This document shows positions 12,271 to 24,010 of a DNA stretch of 64,000 nt, in pieces; the stretch's first letter is position 1, and every line of letters begins with the position of its first letter. A program made the position numbers and the translations under genes. Where the stretch lies: NCBI GenBank assembly GCA_026120185.1, contig JANUWF010002051.1, forward strand, positions 434,001 to 498,000, written 5' to 3'. The notes under the pieces were generated by a model that searched no databases, was not told the origin of the DNA, and saw only the letters and a program-made list of their open reading frames with translations. This DNA comes from Voacanga thouarsii (lineage: Eukaryota > Streptophyta > Magnoliopsida > Gentianales > Apocynaceae).

Positions 12271-12514
12271 TCTTGTTCTTATTTTCTCTCCCAAATATTT
12301 TCCTATTTAACCCTCAAGCTATCTCCCTATTTCCACCTCAAGCAAAATTACCATTTTGCCCTTCTTACTCACTAAGCACAATTAAGCCATCTAGACTACA
12401 AATCACATATCCAAAGCACATAAAATCATATAAAAATATATTTATGCATGCAAGAAAATATGATATGCATCCCGACCCCCTTACTCTAGGATTGGTTTTA
12501 ATTGGGGTTTCACA

Positions 12515-13340
12515 ATATATACCACAAAAAGAATGATACTAGAATCCGAGTGCATATAAAAAACTGAGTGATCACTTAATTTTCTTTATTCCAAATGCCT
12601 CACTAAATTTTCCAAACCAAATACATAGATTTTGTTTTAGACCATGTAAGGACTTGCAGAGATGACATACCTTCCCATACTCCCCCGAGCAACAAACCCA
12701 GGTAGTTGTTCCATATATACTTTTTCCTTTATATCACCATGTAGGAAGGCATTTTTTATGTCAAGCTGATACAAAGGCTAATCATAGATGGTAGCCAAAG
12801 AGATAAAGAGGTGAACATATGTCAATTTGGCAATGGGAGAAAAAGTATCAAAATAGTCCATTCCATAAGTTTGAGCATAGCCCTTGGCCATGAGACAGGC
12901 TTTAAGATGAGATACAAAGCCATCTGAATTAACCTTTATTGTAAAGACTAATTTACACCCAATGCCTTTTTTACTTGCAGGCAAATGGACCAAATTCCAA
13001 GAACTATTTGCATCTAATGTAGTCATCTTTTCTATCATGGTAGCTTGCCAATGAGGATGAGACAGTGCCTCATGAATAGAATTTGGAATAGGAATAGAGA
13101 GTTAATGGAAGCTACAAATGAAGAGGAGAAACGGGACAAATGAGCATAATAGACAACAAATAATAAATATACTAACATTTAGCTTTTTGAAGGGTAATGG
13201 AAAGCTCAATGATAAGATCTAATGACAAAGTAGAAAGTGGTATAGGACATGAAGTAGTAAGAGCTTACCTTCTGGAATACACATAGTGAATAAGAAGTGG
13301 TGGGGGTGGGGATGGAATAGTACCATCCGGGAATGTTCGA
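12515..13340 (-). pseudogene. Copia-C linker and N-terminal reverse transcriptase
   Basis: The minus strand carries the start of a copia RT. Seen are the WNLVHLP block, the CKLVFTIK block (normally CKWVF), LMAKGYAQTYGMDYFDTFSP and YQLDIKNAFLHGDIKE, then a stretch ending IILFVVYI at the 12515 junction. Upstream, 13100-13340 is the Pro/Ser-rich linker between integrase and RT. There are several stops and changes at conserved residues, for example W to L. The frame resumes at 8247 after the inserted solo LTR. Confidence 0.8.
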
Positions 13341-13345
13341 GTAAC

Positions 13346-15180
13346 TGTTGGAACTTATGCCCTCTAGACTAGGTTTTTTATGTAATTATCGAATTTATGA
13401 ATAAAAGAATTTATTTTAAAATTTTATTTGTGAATTTATATTTTATTTGTGCACGATTTACATTTGGAAATGACCCATTGTGTTCAAATAAGTGATCCAT
13501 GTGAATAGTGATCTTTTACACTAAGGTATAGATCGCGGGTTACTTAACACATAAGCGTTTATTCTTAACCAATTGGTGAGAATAAGAATCTCATCATATT
13601 TAGATTATTGTTTTATGAATTTCAAATTGTGAATGGCTTACCTTTAGCCAGTGGGTAGTCCACTCACTTCATAGCATAAGCGTATTTCGAATACGTAGAA
13701 CAGGACTTGTAATAGTGGTTTCTAAAAGTACTATTTAAAAGAAGCCCAGAATATTACTGCTACAACGTGGACTAATACGCTACCGCTTGAGTATGAGTTG
13801 GTGGTCTGATGAAGTTGGAAGCATGTACTTTGATATGCTGTAGTTGAGATTCTTTTGTAGAGCTGATATACTTATATGTTGGGTATATGTGACTAGTTAG
13901 TTAAGATAGACTTGCACAAGATAACTTTTGCGCTATATCAGCCCTTACGACTATTCAAATGATCTAAATATCTAGGGTTTTGAGGAACATGACTTGGATG
14001 TTTGCTTTAGAGTAGCTTTCTTGGAAAGCGAAAATATTCTAAGAGTCGTGGATCATGGACTAGAGGTCTAAAAATGGTAAATGTCTTTTAGAGATGTGTT
14101 AATATACTATTCCTCTCTAAATGTATAGTGATGCGTAGAGGGGTATTTCAGTCATTATACTTGTAGGTCGGAGACTTTGCTAACACAGTATTGTTCTTGG
14201 GGTCATTATTTTCTTATGGTGATATTAGAAAATATTTAAAATATAAAATACAACTATTTATATAGTAGGGGTATTTTGATTATTTTAGTAGCCAAGACGA
14301 TGTGTCTTTTGGTCCCCAGAATAGCCCTTAAGTCCTGACATATTTGAGTTAAGAAATTGGTCTTGATAATTATGGGTTTTATTTTATTTAAGTAGTCTGA
14401 TTTATTATTGGGTTAGAATAAAATAAAAGGCTCAAGAGAGAGTATATATTTTATCTAGTTTAATTGGTTAGTTAATTATGCAGGATCCAAGGTCCAGATT
14501 GAATAATTAAAAAATTAAACTAGGTATAAACTAGATAAAAAGGCCTGATATTTTATATTAGTCTATTTGTACTTATTAATTATTTATTGAGTTATTTTAT
14601 AAAGTTCAGAAAGTAAATAATTGATGCTTATTATTTATGGGTGTTCAAGCCCAAGAGTAAATAATTTTATCTGGCTCAATGGATGAGACCAAGGGTAAAA
14701 AAAAAAAAAAAAAAAAGTAAAGGATGGTTCTCGTATTGTTTGGTGTGGAAGGATAACGAAAAGCCAAGTTTTTTTTTACTCTCTCGGTGTCTCTCTTTGT
14801 GGGCAATCTGATTTTCTAGAAATGATAGCAAGAAGAGAAAATCCTTCTTTGATGATGGTTTTTTGTTAGCATTGAATCAAAGAACTAAGACCATACCGCC
14901 GTTTTCACCAGCGGTGGTTAAGGCAGTGGCCATATTCCAGAAGCTCAAAAGATTCGCGTGAATGAGAAGAAGCAGATGGCTTGCAAGAGTGCAACCAGAG
15001 GTTTCTTTGGGAGAACCAGTGGCTTCAAGCATTCAAGCAGAATTGGTTCAGACAGAGGCGCCGGAATCCTTTAGACCAGTAAGGAAATACAAAGGTAAAC
15101 AGCTTCTATGCGATGCTTTATTTTCATTTTGTTCTGTAAGCATGTTTCCGATTTCATCGTTTTTTCCATTTTAACCTTCA
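13346..15180 (+). mobile_element. 1.84-kb solo LTR (TAR/Angela-like copia), TSD gtaac/ataac
   Basis: It starts TGTTGGAACTTATGCCCTC, which resembles the start of long LTRs in the Angela/BARE/TAR group of copia elements, and ends CCTTCA. The flanks are gtaac (13341-13345) and ataac (15181-15185), a 5-bp TSD with one mismatch. Copia-C's minus-strand frame is continuous if the insert and one TSD copy are skipped, which supports the boundaries. It shares long similarity with the LTR remnant at 22866-24010/30987-31168, from the actagagg region to the end. There is a poly-A stretch near 14698-14716. The frame at 14962-15174 is conserved LTR sequence and not a gene. Confidence 0.8.
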
Positions 15181-16370
15181 ATAACAGGATAGAGCAGCCA
15201 CTCATCATTTGCACCCAGATCTGCAGAAGAAGTTATGGGAAAGAACCTAATATTTTCAAAAAGGGTAACATCAAAAGATATAAGATACTTGTTAAAATCA
15301 AGACTGTAACATCATTTTCTCTTCTAAAGACAAGATAACCAAGAAGGACACATTTAAAAAATTTAGGATCTAATTTAGTGATATGAGATGAATATCACAA
15401 ACGTAACAAGTACTCTTAAAGATTTAAGGTTCAACAAGGAACAAAGGTTTGGTAAGGAAAATGATAGTGTAAGGAATCTAACTGTGAAGGATAGAGGATG
15501 GCATACGGTTGATTAAAAACAACAAATCGTGGAAACTACATCGGCCCAAAAAAGTTTAGGAACCTATATTTTGAACAAAGGAGCTCCAGTTGTTTCAAGG
15601 ACATGTCTATTTTGTCTTTCAACGACTCCATTTTGAGAAGGTGTCTCAACATAACAGATATAATAAAGAATACCATTCTGGGTCATGTATTCTTTTAAAT
15701 TATAACTCTTTAAAGTCCAAATAGAAACATCAAATTGTGTTTTGATTTTAGCAACAAAAGCAGTAAGATGAGAAAACAATTTAGAATGATTTTTTATCAT
15801 ATAAAGCCAAGTAACCTGAGAATAATCATCAACAAATATGACAGTTTAAACGCTATAAGACATGGACTCTAAAAATCAGAATGAACTACCTCAAATGGGT
15901 GACTAGCCCCTTTATTGACTCAATGAATGGTATACAAATGATGATATTTAGCATACCGATATGATTCACAATCAAAGGTGGATGCACTAGATAACTGAGG
16001 ACATAATTATTTGAGGAGGGATAGAGAGGGATGTCCCAATCAGCAATGAGTTTCAAAAGGTGTGAGCGTGCTAGAACAAGCAACAGGTTTAGATACTTGA
16101 ATATCCAAAATGTAAAGTCCTCCTGATTCATATCTTTTACGGATTGTCTTCTTTATCATAAGATCTTGAAATATACAATGGTTATGAAAAAAAATGAGAT
16201 TCTACAATTTAAAGTACGAGAAAGTTAAGTTTGCTAACAGATAGTAAATTGAAAGAAAATTGAGAAAGGCTAAGAACAAATGACAAAGAAAGAGATGGGG
16301 TTGGATTAACAATTCCAATCCCAAGAATGCATGAAATAGACCCATCTACAAAAGAAACACTAGAGAAAGT
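15181..16370 (-). pseudogene. Copia-C integrase and GAG-pre-integrase region
   Basis: On the minus strand 15180-15300 encodes the copia segment after integrase (DVTLFEN block), just upstream of the solo LTR. Bases 15564-15800 encode the end of the integrase core, including SQNGVVERQNRH with the catalytic Glu in VVERQNRH. Bases 15886-16140 show weaker integrase-zinc/GAG-pre-integrase similarity. Stops separate the pieces and the first two catalytic Asp positions are not clearly preserved. Confidence 0.7.
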
Positions 16371-17414
16371 GGTATTGGGCTAAAAACTAAAAAAAAGGGT
16401 AGGATTACCTGTCATATGATATGTGGCACCAGAATTAATGACCATTAGTTGAGAAGGAAAGAAAACATTGACTGGAATTACCTGATTCAACACTTGCAGT
16501 GACAGATGGAGATGAAGGTTGCCATGCTTCCTGATACTGAGAAAATTTAGCAAATTCATCTATAGAGACATGATGGTTTTGTCAGATAGAAATGTAGTAG
16601 TTGCAACATGAGCGGACTGATTTCTTTGAGATGTTCTCTATAACTTACAAAAAAATTTGGTCTTGATTAATTACAATAGTAACATATAACTCTCCCTAAC
16701 TCCTGAACCAGATTATCTATACTGTTTGAACCCCTTCCTCTGTTACTGCTCTCATTAAGAGGATGCTCATAATCACCAATGCAACTTATAAAAGCACTAG
16801 TAGGTTGAGATGAAGGGATTTCCAAACTAGTCTTAGTCCGAAGAATCCTAGTGAAGGTTTCTTATAGTGATAAGATTTTAGGATTAGAAAGAATCTGGGA
16901 TTTCACCTCGCCAAATTCTGGACAAAGACCAGCTAGAAAACTTATTACAACCATTTGCTCTCGTTGAGTTTGCTGGACTTTTATCTCAGGATCAAACAGT
17001 AGCAAAACATTAAGTTCATAAGATAGGCTATAAGAGATTGATCCTGTTATTTAGTACAGTAAAAATTCTTACAAACATTATAAATACGTTAGATATTTCT
17101 TTGCCAAAATATAAAAATTCTAGATAATCCATTAACTCCTTGACATATTCACAGTGATCAATAAGATAAATTAACTCACTATCAATTGAATTCCTTAGCT
17201 GCAAAAATATACAAGCATCATCTCTCAACCATGATTGTCTCTTATCATCAATAGGAGTTTTATTAGTAAGGTGGTTGTCCTTCTCAATGCTTCGCAAGTA
17301 AACCCAAACCGTCTTACTCTTAGCTATAAAATTAGTCCCATTAAGTTTATCGTTCGTAATTTTAGATATTATATGAATCATATCTATGACAATAGCCAAC
17401 TTAGAATCTGCCAT
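16371..17414 (-). pseudogene. Copia-C gag and protease
   Basis: An ATG at 17414 on the minus strand opens a 128-codon frame with LNGTNFIAKSKTVWVYLRS and WLRDDACIFLQLRNSID. This is a copia gag (UBN2-type) N-terminus with the expected 'L.G.NY..W' block. Downstream pieces in other frames continue gag toward 16600. A protease-like block near 16410-16450 reads VINSGATYHM where DSGAT is expected, so the catalytic Asp is replaced by Asn. A zinc knuckle is not recognisable. Confidence 0.7.
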
Positions 17415-17683
17415 ATCTACAAACTCAAATGCTAACCAGAAGCAAAATCTACTAAATGTGGGTGGAATATGATAATGAAGAATCAGAAACTCTAATAGTG
17501 GAGACCAGAAACAAAAATGATGAACAAGTAAATGCTGACAAACAAGTCACTCTCCTAGGGTGACTCAAGCAAATGGCGTTCTTCGTTCTGCACATTTAGG
17601 GTAAAACCATAAACAAAAATGACTATACACTTAGGCAACCAAATTAGAAAGTAAGAACCTTGAAGCTCCAATACTATGATACG

Positions 17684-17847
17684 AAGGGAGAAAGAAGAGA
17701 ACTTTTTAATATATTCTTATTCAAAATTCAACACCTATGTATATATAATTATATATTCTATATTAGGAAGGCATGCTATGATTATGCTATGATTACTATC
17801 CTATGATTATGCTAATTAGAATCCTATCAGCTGTACATTCCATAACA
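17684..17847 (-). mobile_element. Probable 5' LTR of Copia-C (partial or short)
   Basis: On the minus strand the sequence from 17847 starts TGTTATGGAATGTACAGC and runs to CTTTCTCCCTTCG. Just downstream (17664-17682) is TATCATAGTATTGGAGC, where a primer-binding site would lie before gag. The area has repeated CTATGATTATG units. With no 3' LTR left for comparison, the boundaries are inferred. Confidence 0.45.
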
Positions 17848-17981
17848 TCCTATGATTATGCTAGCTATACATTCCATAATTAACTTTCTATGGAATGATT
17901 TATTCCATTCATGCATTTTTAATATAGGTGGCAAAGCTAGTTTGGAATAATTTGAAACAATTCTGGGGTTCCAAAAGAAAT

Positions 17982-18022
17982 GCGCACACACGCGCACACG
18001 CACACACACACCCACACGCACA
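17982..18022. repeat. (CA)n-rich microsatellite
   Basis: Imperfect CGCACACA/CACACACA run just upstream of the Copia-C 5' LTR. Confidence 0.85.
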
Positions 18023-19355
18023 TTAGTAGGGGAGATGAAAATCAAATTCAAAACTTATTATTTGGTAAAGAGTGTTTTTAACCAATAGAGAGTTATATTG
18101 TTCATTTTAAAAAAAGGGGAGGGGGAGGGAAGGGTGAAGGAAAGCGAAATATTTCATTTACTTTTCTTCCACCCCTAACTAAATAAAATAAAAATAAATA
18201 CAATTACTTTTCATGTTGGGTTGAGCTAATAAGGCTTAATTTCATAGCTAAAACTCAAATGGAGACAAAGATGTCATAGGAAAATTTATAATATATGGAA
18301 TTCTCAAGATGAGGACCTATTATACTTTTTACATAACAAATTTTGAACTTGATGGCAAAAATTTAATTGTGTCAAATTGATTTTTACTGCATTTTTAAAA
18401 CTTAAAATAGTTTTGTTGGTCCTTATTCATTTATTTTTTAAAAATGTAATTCTTTATTATTATTTTTTTTGCTCTTATATTTTTTTAAGATTTATATAAA
18501 ATTTACTAGCACAAGTTATTAGATTATTGTGAAAGGAGTTTTCCACTTTGGCCTATCTCAAGCTCTCAAAATTCCAATGCATTTTTTTTTTAATTTTGGA
18601 TTACTCTAAAAGTTCTTATTGGCTAGTTAATTAGTTTTACGTGTACTATTTAACTAAAAAAATCTTCGGTTATTTTTACTTTAATTTTATATTCTGAGTC
18701 ACTTGTGATAGAAATATAGCCATTTTGGAGGGAAAAAGGTAATGTTGATTTACTTCCTAGTGATTGGACTAAATTATCCCCGAAAACACCATATGAATGG
18801 AATATTGTTAGCTTTGTTAGAGGTTCCTGCCTCATGGATAGATGAGTTTTGAACATTTTAATTATTTAGAAAACATGTTTTTTTGCACTTAAAAGTTGAA
18901 GGTTGGATTTGAAACGTTTAAAAAAGTTTGAGAGCAACTACTGAATAGCACATTATTAGTTCTGTTAGTTGTTAACTGCTCATGTGGACAGAAGGGCCAA
19001 TGTTGGACGTTTTAATTAGTTGGAGGGTGGCTTTGTTGCATTGAAAAGTTGAAGGATATATTTGAGACTCTGGAAGAATATTAAGGGTAATTTATATATT
19101 TTACCTTTTTATAAATTGCTAGAGTAACCTCAAAACCCTAGTTCCAGCTGGAAAGGAAATGTTTTAAATATTTTTAGAGTTTAAGAGTAAAAACAAAAAA
19201 TACTTTTATAATGATAAAATTCAAAAATTTGGGAGATTTTAGAGATTATGAGTGCTTTTTGTCCTAAGTTTAATTAAATACTTTCAATTATATTTGCGTT
19301 TTATTTTCCAATTCTTTTCAAATTATTTGGCCATTCTTGGCATTTGGTTTTCTTT

Positions 19356-19743
19356 AGGCTATGTTTAGATGAGGAAAGCAAAGGAGAGCAATTGGAAAGA
19401 AAGGAAAGGAAAAGAGAGAGAAGGAAAGTTTAAATAGTTATTGCATTTAGATAGTTAATAGAAAGAAAAAGAGAGATAAGATACACCTATACTTATATTT
19501 TTAAGTGAGTATAAATATTTAAATAAGGAATACTAATCAGTACAAAAAATTCATCAAAATTGGCTTCTTTTCCCTTCATCAGTTCATTTTAGATCAAAAC
19601 TAAGTTGGACATTTTTAACTAAACTTAATCCCTCCATTCGCCTCGTTTTCCTTTCATGCTCGTTTATAAAAATCAATCTAAACACCTAAATGTGTTTCCT
19701 CTCCTTTCCTTTCTTTTCAAATCTTTTAATCCAAGCAAACTAT
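19356..19743. mobile_element. Possible small MITE
   Basis: A purine-rich left side (GATGAGGAAAGCAAAGGAGAG, 19369-19389) is partly mirrored by CTCTCCTTTCCTTTCTTTTC (about 19700-19719). The first ends in GTTTAGAT-type and the second in AAGCAAACTATT-type sequence, the common plant MITE pattern of a 'GTTTGGAT' terminus. No TSD was established, so this is tentative. Confidence 0.25.
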
Positions 19744-20876
19744 TAAAGTTTTCTGCCCCTTTTTAGTGTATTGATACAATCGGCAGCAAGTAGGGTTTTT
19801 TTCCCCTTCACTTTTCCTTTTTTTTTTTCCAGATGACTTTTTCCTTTCATACAACCCAATTTTTTCACAATAATCTTTATTTTGCCTTTCCTTCCTTCAA
19901 CTTATTATGTGGAAGACCTTATGGAAATTGTTTTTATATTAGAATTTTTTAGATGTTCTTCGATGGATGTACATAGAGATGAAGAAAAGTGGTGATTTCA
20001 CATTCTTTAATTTTTTTTATTTTTGAATTGTTGATGATTTGTTTTTATATTTAAAGGAATTTGATATAAAAATTCTAATCAATATTGCAATTTTCTCACC
20101 TCAACAAAATTCAGTATCAATAGTAAAGCATTCAATTTATTTGAATGTCAAATTCAAATTAATTTATTTTTCCTAAGACTATACATTATTTTTAGGATTA
20201 ATTTAAAAAAGAGCTTATTATTTAGGGGAATTATTAATTGATGACCCCTCCCCCCCCTTTTGCATGTTGGCCTCATTTCACTTAAAATTCAATCAATTTT
20301 GTCTTAAATTTTGAAATGTCTAATTTAATCTGATTATTTATGTAAACTCTATTTTATGCTTGGAAATCTTATGTGGCAACCTCTTCTTGTCCCCTTATTT
20401 TTTTCTTCTTCTTCTTCCTTATATCTCTTTCTTTTTATTTCCTCCTTCTAACCATACATACTATCACTACTACTCTCTGCCATTGTTAATGATTCTATCA
20501 TCCTTACTCTTTGTTCACTCCCCAGCCCGCCAATCCTCTATAACCTATCTCTATATTGCATCCATGAACCTAAAGCCAATTGCAAAACCCTATCACCCCT
20601 TGCAAAACTCCAGATCTATCGCTTTCGTCGGCTCTCTATAACGACATGCCACTAATCCTATCACCCCTTGTTACCACCTCGGAAACCCATGTCAGGAAAG
20701 AGATGATATGTAGAAGTGTTTTTTTTTTAATTGGAAAATATGGTGAATAATAGGAATTTTGAATTCAAATATGGTTAAGTTAGATAAGTTGTCATTAAAG
20801 TATTAATAGTAAGTAGGACAATGGCATTTAAGGTGAATTGTAGAAAATTGAAACCATTCTATTTAATTATCATCAG

Positions 20877-21056
20877 TTTAAGAAGGTTAAGGAAGTTGAC
20901 ATGGAAGAGACCCTTAGGAGTTTGGAACCAGCAATTGAAGAAATGATAAGCACGGATTTAGAGAAGAAAGGGTGGTGTAGATTGAATGGCATAGATTTAG
21001 TAAAGGCAAGGTTTCCTATTATGGGCGAGTATAAGTACAAAATAAGAAGGAAATAA
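20877..21056 (+). pseudogene. Unidentified exon-like fragment (C-terminal, 59 codons)
   Basis: An open stretch follows a good splice-acceptor context (TTTAATTATCATCAG, 20862-20876) and ends in TAA at 21054-21056. It encodes a balanced, non-repetitive peptide containing EVDMEETLRSLEPAIEEM, LEKKGWCRLNGIDLVKARF and finally GEYKYKIRRK. Its composition is unlike the surrounding retroelement debris, so it looks like the last exon of a host gene or a captured piece. I do not recognise the family. No upstream exon was identified in the preceding 3 kb. Confidence 0.35.
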
Positions 21057-21280
21057 CATTTATCATTTTGCTAGACAATTTTAGGAGTTGTGTCTCCAAC
21101 TTTTCCTCTTGCTTCTGTAATTTTCTTCATTCTTATTATCTTCTACCTTTAAATTCCACCAACTCTATCTCTAAAAATGATTTGAGTGAGAAAATAAATC
21201 TATCTATTTACCTTATTAATGGTTCATTGATTTAAATTTATTGGATATCACAATATTAGAGTAATTGCAATCTTGAGAAG

Positions 21281-22865
21281 GAATGTCGGCCACTAGAAAT
21301 CAAGAGATAAATGAATCGACGCAAAAGCTGGAGGTAGATGTGCAAGAATTACAAATTTAGATAGAGACCAACTTGAGGAGCTTTTGTTCACTAGATCACT
21401 CAGTAAAGAAGCAATTTATAATGCTTGATAATCATGCTAAGACTATTTTTTGTAATGCAACCTTAGTTAAAGGGTAGAATTAAACAATCCACTTCTATAT
21501 TCACTAATGTTAATTCACTTACGGCTTTGGTGTGGGAAATTGCTAAAATTTAAAGTCCATGAAGGGACAAGAGTGAAGAGAAGTTTTATTGGAAGTGAAG
21601 TCTAAATACAACATACTCAAATTAGCCGTGAATCTCCTAGCTTTAGACATAGAATGAATAGGAATGGTAGTGCTAAAGAGTAAGAGACATATGGAGTTAA
21701 ACTACCTAAACTAGATTTTCCCTCTTTTGATGGAATTGGATCTCGCAAATTAGCTTCTAAGGCCAAGAGAAATTTTAATTTACACTAGATGCCAGAAGGA
21801 TAAAAAATGTGAATATATAAGTTATACCTAAAAGTTAGGGCATATATATAGCTTAGTAGATATGTAAAGACTCATGTTGGCTGTGTATGGGAGTAGATGG
21901 TATCAGCCATGTGTAAAAGATTTGGGGAAAGTTATAACTTAAAAGTAATGGAAGAATTACAGATAATATTGGTAGAGGAGTACTGAGATAAATTTGAAGA
22001 ACTCAAATCTATGATAATATTGAATATGCCTAATGCCACCAATTCCTATTATGTGTTTGTGTTTACCAATGGTCACAAAGAGGAATTGAGATCTATGATT
22101 AAAATATTCAAGCCTTAAACCCTGGAGGAAGCTTTTGATCAGGCTCCCATTTTGTAGGCTCTCAATTTACAAAATACCCTCACAATCATTTATATTGCCA
22201 ACAAACCAATCACAAAAACTTTTCGAAGCAGTTTCACCAACCAAGTATCTTAATTAGTTCTTCTACCAAATCTTGCAACCCTTTGAACAAAAATAAATAA
22301 CTAATGACCTATACCAAAGATAATACCACCTTCAAAAAAATTATACTAGCTAAAATTTAACATAGAAAGGAGAAGGGTTTATGCTTTAGGTATAATGAAA
22401 AATACACTATTAATCATGTCTACCTTAAAAGATAGTTGAATTTTTTGTGTGTAGAAGATCTAAATAAAGATGAAGAGAAGTTTATTATTAAGGAATAGGA
22501 AGGGAAGTTGGAGAAGCAGAAACTGCTAACAAGAAGATGCATAGTCTTTCAATGTTTTAGCTAGAAATCTAAGCTGTAGCATAATTAGGATTAAAGAAAA
22601 GGTGAAAAAACAAGACGTATCCATATTGATTGATACTAGAAGTAGTGGAAGTTTTATTAATTTGGCCTTGGTGAAAATGTTGAATTGAAAAAAAAAAAAG
22701 TCCTATTAAACCAGTAGATATTACAATTGATGGCAATCAAATGTACAACAAAATGGTCCATGAAATCCTCAAATGAAGCATGAAGGGGTATGGATTTTAG
22801 CATGATATGAGTACTTTAATTAGGATGCAATAATATGATCATCGGGGTAGATTAGCTCAGGCTTC
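21281..22865 (+). pseudogene. Ty3-gypsy gag/protease remnant
   Basis: Frames on + broken by many stops. An early gag block (about 21281-21430) and an LDFPSFDGI-like block near 21710 are seen. Gag segments around 21840-22140 follow, with RFGESYNLKVMEELQ and YVFVFTNGHKEELRSMI. A zinc-knuckle-like stretch near 22390 is degenerate. A retropepsin block near 22627-22660 reads LIDTRSSGSF (expected D-T/S-G-S). It stops after IIGVD at 22840-22858 where the TAR-like LTR remnant begins. No RT follows. Old and dead; oriented opposite to the gypsy element at 24011. Confidence 0.65.
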
Positions 22866-24010
22866 TGAAAGTGGATTGTAGCTAACACAGTAGACAAAAA
22901 CTTAAAAATGCACAGACATTTTCGAGATATACCTTTATGTTTATGTAGGTAACTCGGTTGCTTAGGTTGAGAAGGCACTATCCTGGAAGTCTCTAGTTCA
23001 AACCCAGTAAACACGACTTTTTCTTCGCATGAACGATGTGACTTCTGGATTTTCGGAATATAACCACTGCCTAGACAAAGTTGATGACAATCAAGGGAAG
23101 AAAGAATGGTCTCAATCTCTCGACCAACTACTAATAAGCAAAATCAAGTAGAGAGAAAACTCCTTTTGACTTCTTTCTGGAAAAAGACAAAACTGAGATA
23201 ACCACAGAGAGAAAATTAGCATCTGTTTATTTTCTTTTCAACTTAATCGAGAGAAATCCAAAAACCACCTCAAAAGCTAAACTCTAATTAGGATATGTCA
23301 ACCCCAGAGATTTTGCAGAAGACATTTATCTCTGGGTCTCTTGAATCATTCACAAGTCTAGCCTGTTAGTAGGGTTAGCTTCAGCCCAACTGGGCTAGGG
23401 CTTAGTCCTTAGATCTTTGGTCCAGGCTATTGAGTGAGCCTTAAATTATTTATTTAACTCTGGACAAATAAAAGCCCATAAATAATTTATTGATCTAAAT
23501 GGACCAAATTAATTTTTTAAGACTTTTCCTTAGTTGAGACCTAGGCTAATCATAATTATTTAATTTGGTTCAAGACTTGAATAATTAATTAACCAACAAA
23601 ATTAAGCTATTAATCCATTCTCTCATTGAGCCTTTTATTTTATTTTAATCCAATAATAAAAAAAACTACCTGAATAAAATAAAACTCTCTTTATTTGATA
23701 CCATCTCCTTAATCCAAAATTAATCAGAACTTATAAGTTATTTTGAGGACCAAAATACACATTGTCTTTAACTACTAAATTGACCAAAATATCTTTGTTA
23801 TATAAATAAATATATTTTATATTTTAAATATTTCATATTATCATAATAAGGAAATATTGACCTTAAGGACAATACTACGTTTAGTAATATCTCTGACCTA
23901 CAAGTTTTATGACTAAAATATCCTTCTATGTAGCGCCAATCATAAAGAGAGGAAAAATATACTAATATCTCTCTAAATGGCATCTATCATCCTTAAACCT
24001 CTAGTCCAAT
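22866..24010 (-). mobile_element. TAR/Angela-like LTR remnant, distal part
   Basis: Reverse complement of this stretch aligns with 14060-15180 of the solo LTR at 13346. Shared blocks include GGACTAGAGGT, ACTTGTAGGTC, ATATTTAAAATATAAAATA, AAATAAAAGGCTCAA, and GCAGTGG-TATATTCC near the 3' end. It ends with TTTCA at 22866. The 24010 end is cut by the gypsy element; the same LTR continues at 30987-31168. This is the host sequence into which the gypsy element jumped. Confidence 0.75.

Larger units (their letters stand above)
8248..12514 (-). mobile_element. 4.27-kb solo LTR (Tekay-like chromovirus), TSD atata
   Basis: The element begins TGTAACACCCC and ends GGGGTTTCACA. It is flanked by the 5-bp repeat atata (8243-8247 and 12515-12519). 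On the minus strand it starts TGTGAAACCCC and ends GGGGTGTTACA, the style I know from long LTRs of Tekay-type Ty3/gypsy chromoviruses. No gag or pol is recognisable inside and no second copy of the termini occurs in the window. I therefore read it as a very long solo LTR and not a complete element. Its insertion splits the Copia-C YxDD codons, and the frame continues when it and one TSD copy are skipped. Inside are a GA/TA microsatellite and a tRNA-like block. A non-autonomous element with a short TIR is the alternative. Confidence 0.7.
7925..17850 (-). mobile_element. Copia-C: decayed Ty1-copia element, minus strand, with two solo-LTR insertions
   Basis: Reading the minus strand from 17850 to 7925 gives a short 5' LTR, gag, protease, GAG-pre-integrase, integrase, and reverse transcriptase up to the region after YxDD. 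RNase H and the 3' LTR are missing at the 7925 end. Two solo LTRs interrupt it (8248-12514 and 13346-15180). With both removed the coding order is that of a normal Ty1/copia polyprotein of about 3.9 kb. Stops and small frameshifts are scattered throughout, so it is old. The pieces are listed separately. Confidence 0.8.
17848..20876. other. About 3 kb without a recognisable gene
   Basis: AT-rich sequence with only short frames. Visible are an AC/GC-type microsatellite at 17982-18022 and a purine-rich block at 18110-18145. A pair of degenerate direct repeats built around AAAGTTGAAGG...TTTGA occurs at about 18890 and 19050. There is also a possible MITE at 19356-19743. The frame at 20360-20641 is CT-rich low-complexity sequence and not a credible gene. 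Confidence 0.5.

Noticed and set aside
8248..12514. Reading the TGTAACACCCC...GGGGTTTCACA element as a DNA transposon
   Set aside because: A 5-bp TSD and TG...CA ends fit an LTR better than CACTA (3 bp), hAT (8 bp) or MULE (9 bp).
14962..15174. 70-codon ORF (MRRSRWLARV...) as a gene
   Set aside because: It lies wholly inside the solo LTR at 13346-15180 and its homologous stretch in the second LTR copy contains stops.
20360..20641. 93-codon ORF with a hydrophobic start that could mimic a signal peptide
   Set aside because: TTCTTCTTC-type low-complexity DNA; no homology wording, no promoter or intron signals.
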